Origin: Jejuia pallidilutea
GTDB taxonomy: Bacteria > Bacteroidota > Bacteroidia > Flavobacteriales > Flavobacteriaceae
Length of the DNA stretch: 64,000 nt
Reading direction: 5' to 3'
NCBI RefSeq assembly: GCF_002973595.1
Contig: NZ_PVEO01000004.1
Span: 62,001 to 126,000 of the forward strand
Below, in pieces: positions 62,794 through 64,000 of the stretch (position 1 is the first letter of the stretch; every line of letters starts with the position of its first letter). The notes below the pieces were generated by a model. It was not told the origin of the DNA and made no database searches. It saw only the letters and a list, made by a program, of their open reading frames with translations. The position numbers and the translations under genes were made by a program.

Positions 62794-64000
62794 CTAATAT
62801 TTTATGAATTTTATTTTCTTAGGACTTCTAAGATTTTCAATAGCAATCTCAAGGATATAAATACCATCGCTTAAGCTTTCAACAGTTATGGTTTGTGTTT
62901 TGGGAGACCTTACTTGCAGAACTTGTTGTCCTAAACTATTAAAGACATTGTAAGCTTCAATGTTATTAATAGCTTCTTTAGTATGCAGTTTCAATTGTTT
63001 TAAATTGGCATCGTAAGAAGCATAAAACTTGTTAGTAGTTTCAAAATCAGCTTTCCCAAGAGTATTTTTCTTCTGAAAAACAATAGAAAACTGGTCTGGT
63101 GCAGTTGCAGAATTTAAAAATAAACTAGCTTCACCTTCACTTAAGTTATAGTATAAGTTTTGTAGATTATCTTTTAAAAAAATGTTTATATCGTTAGGAA
63201 CATTCTCCATTTTACTAATAGAAAAATTATAAAAACCTGCATCGCTTACTTTAACATTTAAAGGAAGTATATCTTCAATATTAAGTTCTGGTAAAGCCAG
63301 AATCGCTAATGCTTCACCATTTAACGACCATGATATATCGTTTTGTAATTCATCGTATGCTAAGGCATCATAGCCATTGTCGTAATTGTAGCTGGCATTG
63401 GCATCGTATCCTAAACCTATATATTTGGTATAGGTATCGGGTTTTGTAAACGAAAACCAAATTTTAGTTCTAGTATCTTCTTGGGTTATTTTTTTTGTAT
63501 TAGTTTTAAAAAATACAGATTCTCCCAAAGATTCTCTAGCAAAAACACGTTGCCGGTTATTAAAAGTTATAGATCCGGAATTTTGTATAGATACAAAAAA
63601 CCCTTGACCAACAGGGATATACCGTTCTGGTGCTGGGAGAGACGCTGTTCCTAAACCACTGGTTAAGCCAGAAGCGTCTGCTGTTGCAGGCATGCCCATT
63701 CCCATTAAATTATAAATGGCGTGCCCTCCTTGATAATCTGCTAAGGTGTGAGTGTTGTTGGTTGAAAACTGTTCCCAGAAATATAGCGTACCATCAATAA
63801 CTGGTAAGTTGTCTATTATAAATTGATCTGCATCTAATGCAGAAGGATACGGATTTCCAGTTAAAAAATCATTTCCAGCGGTAACGGTATGGTTATAATC
63901 TCCATCGTTGGGTATACCTCTAAAAATATATTCTTGATTGGCAGTAGTTGCGCCAGAACCTTTCATGGTAAATCCTTGTGCAGGTAATAAATTAGTAGTA
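62794..64000 (-). CDS. T9SS cargo protein, C-terminal part (5' end beyond window)
   Basis: C-terminal 400 or so residues of a large secreted protein. The frame stays open past the ATG at 63966 to the window edge (upstream codons read LLPAQGFT), so that ATG is internal. GMGMPATADASGLTSG, the ITFNNRQRVFARES block and a terminal sorting domain (NVFNSLGQQVLQVR, TVESLSDGIYILEIAIE, KKIKFIKY) are characteristic of type IX secreted flavobacterial proteins. The functional domain lies outside the window. Confidence 0.85.
   Translation of the reverse strand, partial: TTNLLPAQGFTMKGSGATTANQEYIFRGIPNDGDYNHTVTAGNDFLTGNPYPSALDADQFIIDNLPVIDGTLYFWEQFSTNNTHTLADYQGGHAIYNLMGMGMPATADASGLTSGLGTASLPAPERYIPVGQGFFVSIQNSGSITFNNRQRVFARESLGESVFFKTNTKKITQEDTRTKIWFSFTKPDTYTKYIGLGYDANASYNYDNGYDALAYDELQNDISWSLNGEALAILALPELNIEDILPLNVKVSDAGFYNFSISKMENVPNDINIFLKDNLQNLYYNLSEGEASLFLNSATAPDQFSIVFQKKNTLGKADFETTNKFYASYDANLKQLKLHTKEAINNIEAYNVFNSLGQQVLQVRSPKTQTITVESLSDGIYILEIAIENLRSPKKIKFIKY

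Noticed and set aside
63964-63966. ATG as start of the last gene
   Set aside because: The frame is open upstream to the window edge and reads a typical T9SS-protein segment, so the ATG is internal.
1-64000. tRNA, rRNA, transposase or integrase genes at the borders of the island
   Set aside because: I looked for them as signs of transfer and recognised none in this window.

Overview
The window is a low-GC chromosomal segment of a marine member of the Flavobacteriaceae (Bacteroidota). SusC/SusD pairs, a hybrid two-component sensor, type IX secretion C-terminal domains, PKD lipoproteins, TAnnTTTG promoter boxes and absent Shine-Dalgarno sites all point there. Most of it is a carbohydrate-utilisation island for algal uronic-acid polysaccharides.

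Layout. (1) 1-5074: the 3' part of a GH78 alpha-L-rhamnosidase and two S1 sulfatases, as expected for sulfated rhamnose polymers such as ulvan. (2) 5082-15028: a GntR-type regulator divergent from a six-gene L-rhamnose operon (aldolase/dehydrogenase fusion, isomerase, kinase, tandem class II aldolase, FMN lactate dehydrogenase, NCS1-like permease), giving a route from L-rhamnose to DHAP and pyruvate. (3) 15479-34625: an alginate locus with PL6, a heparinase-fold lyase, PL17, KdgF, SusC/SusD, two PKD lipoproteins, PL7, a FadR-family regulator, an MFS hexuronate-type transporter and a DEH-reductase-like SDR. KDG kinase and aldolase are not in the window. (4) 34705-37641: a PL28-like ulvan lyase (minus strand) divergent from an unassigned beta-helix protein that may be a lyase. 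(5) 37706-52195: a second locus with a hybrid two-component system, SusC/SusD, GH88, GH2 and a PL38-like lyase, suggesting a (glucurono)uronan or ulvan-like substrate. (6) 52409-56194: a secreted lamin-tail-domain protein and a second PL6. (7) 56498-64000: unrelated housekeeping and envelope genes (two GIN-domain proteins, PspC, PadR, DUF4870, DUF4442, AIM24) and the end of a T9SS cargo gene.

Regulation is the clearest new structure. Tandem TGGTNNACCA palindromes, always 13 bp apart, lie upstream of four transcription units: PL6 operon, alginate SusC, second SusC, and the lamin-tail protein. In three of the four they overlap a TATATTTG promoter box. They resemble UxuR/ExuR-type operators and fit the FadR-family regulator encoded at 31804-32541. 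A second motif, GTAC-N6-TACC followed by a third TAC-like element, sits upstream of the beta-helix gene, a 30-residue membrane peptide and the second SusC, the GH88 gene, and the lamin-tail gene; it is a candidate target of the hybrid two-component system. The lamin-tail gene and the second SusC operon carry both motifs, so the two circuits appear to converge there.
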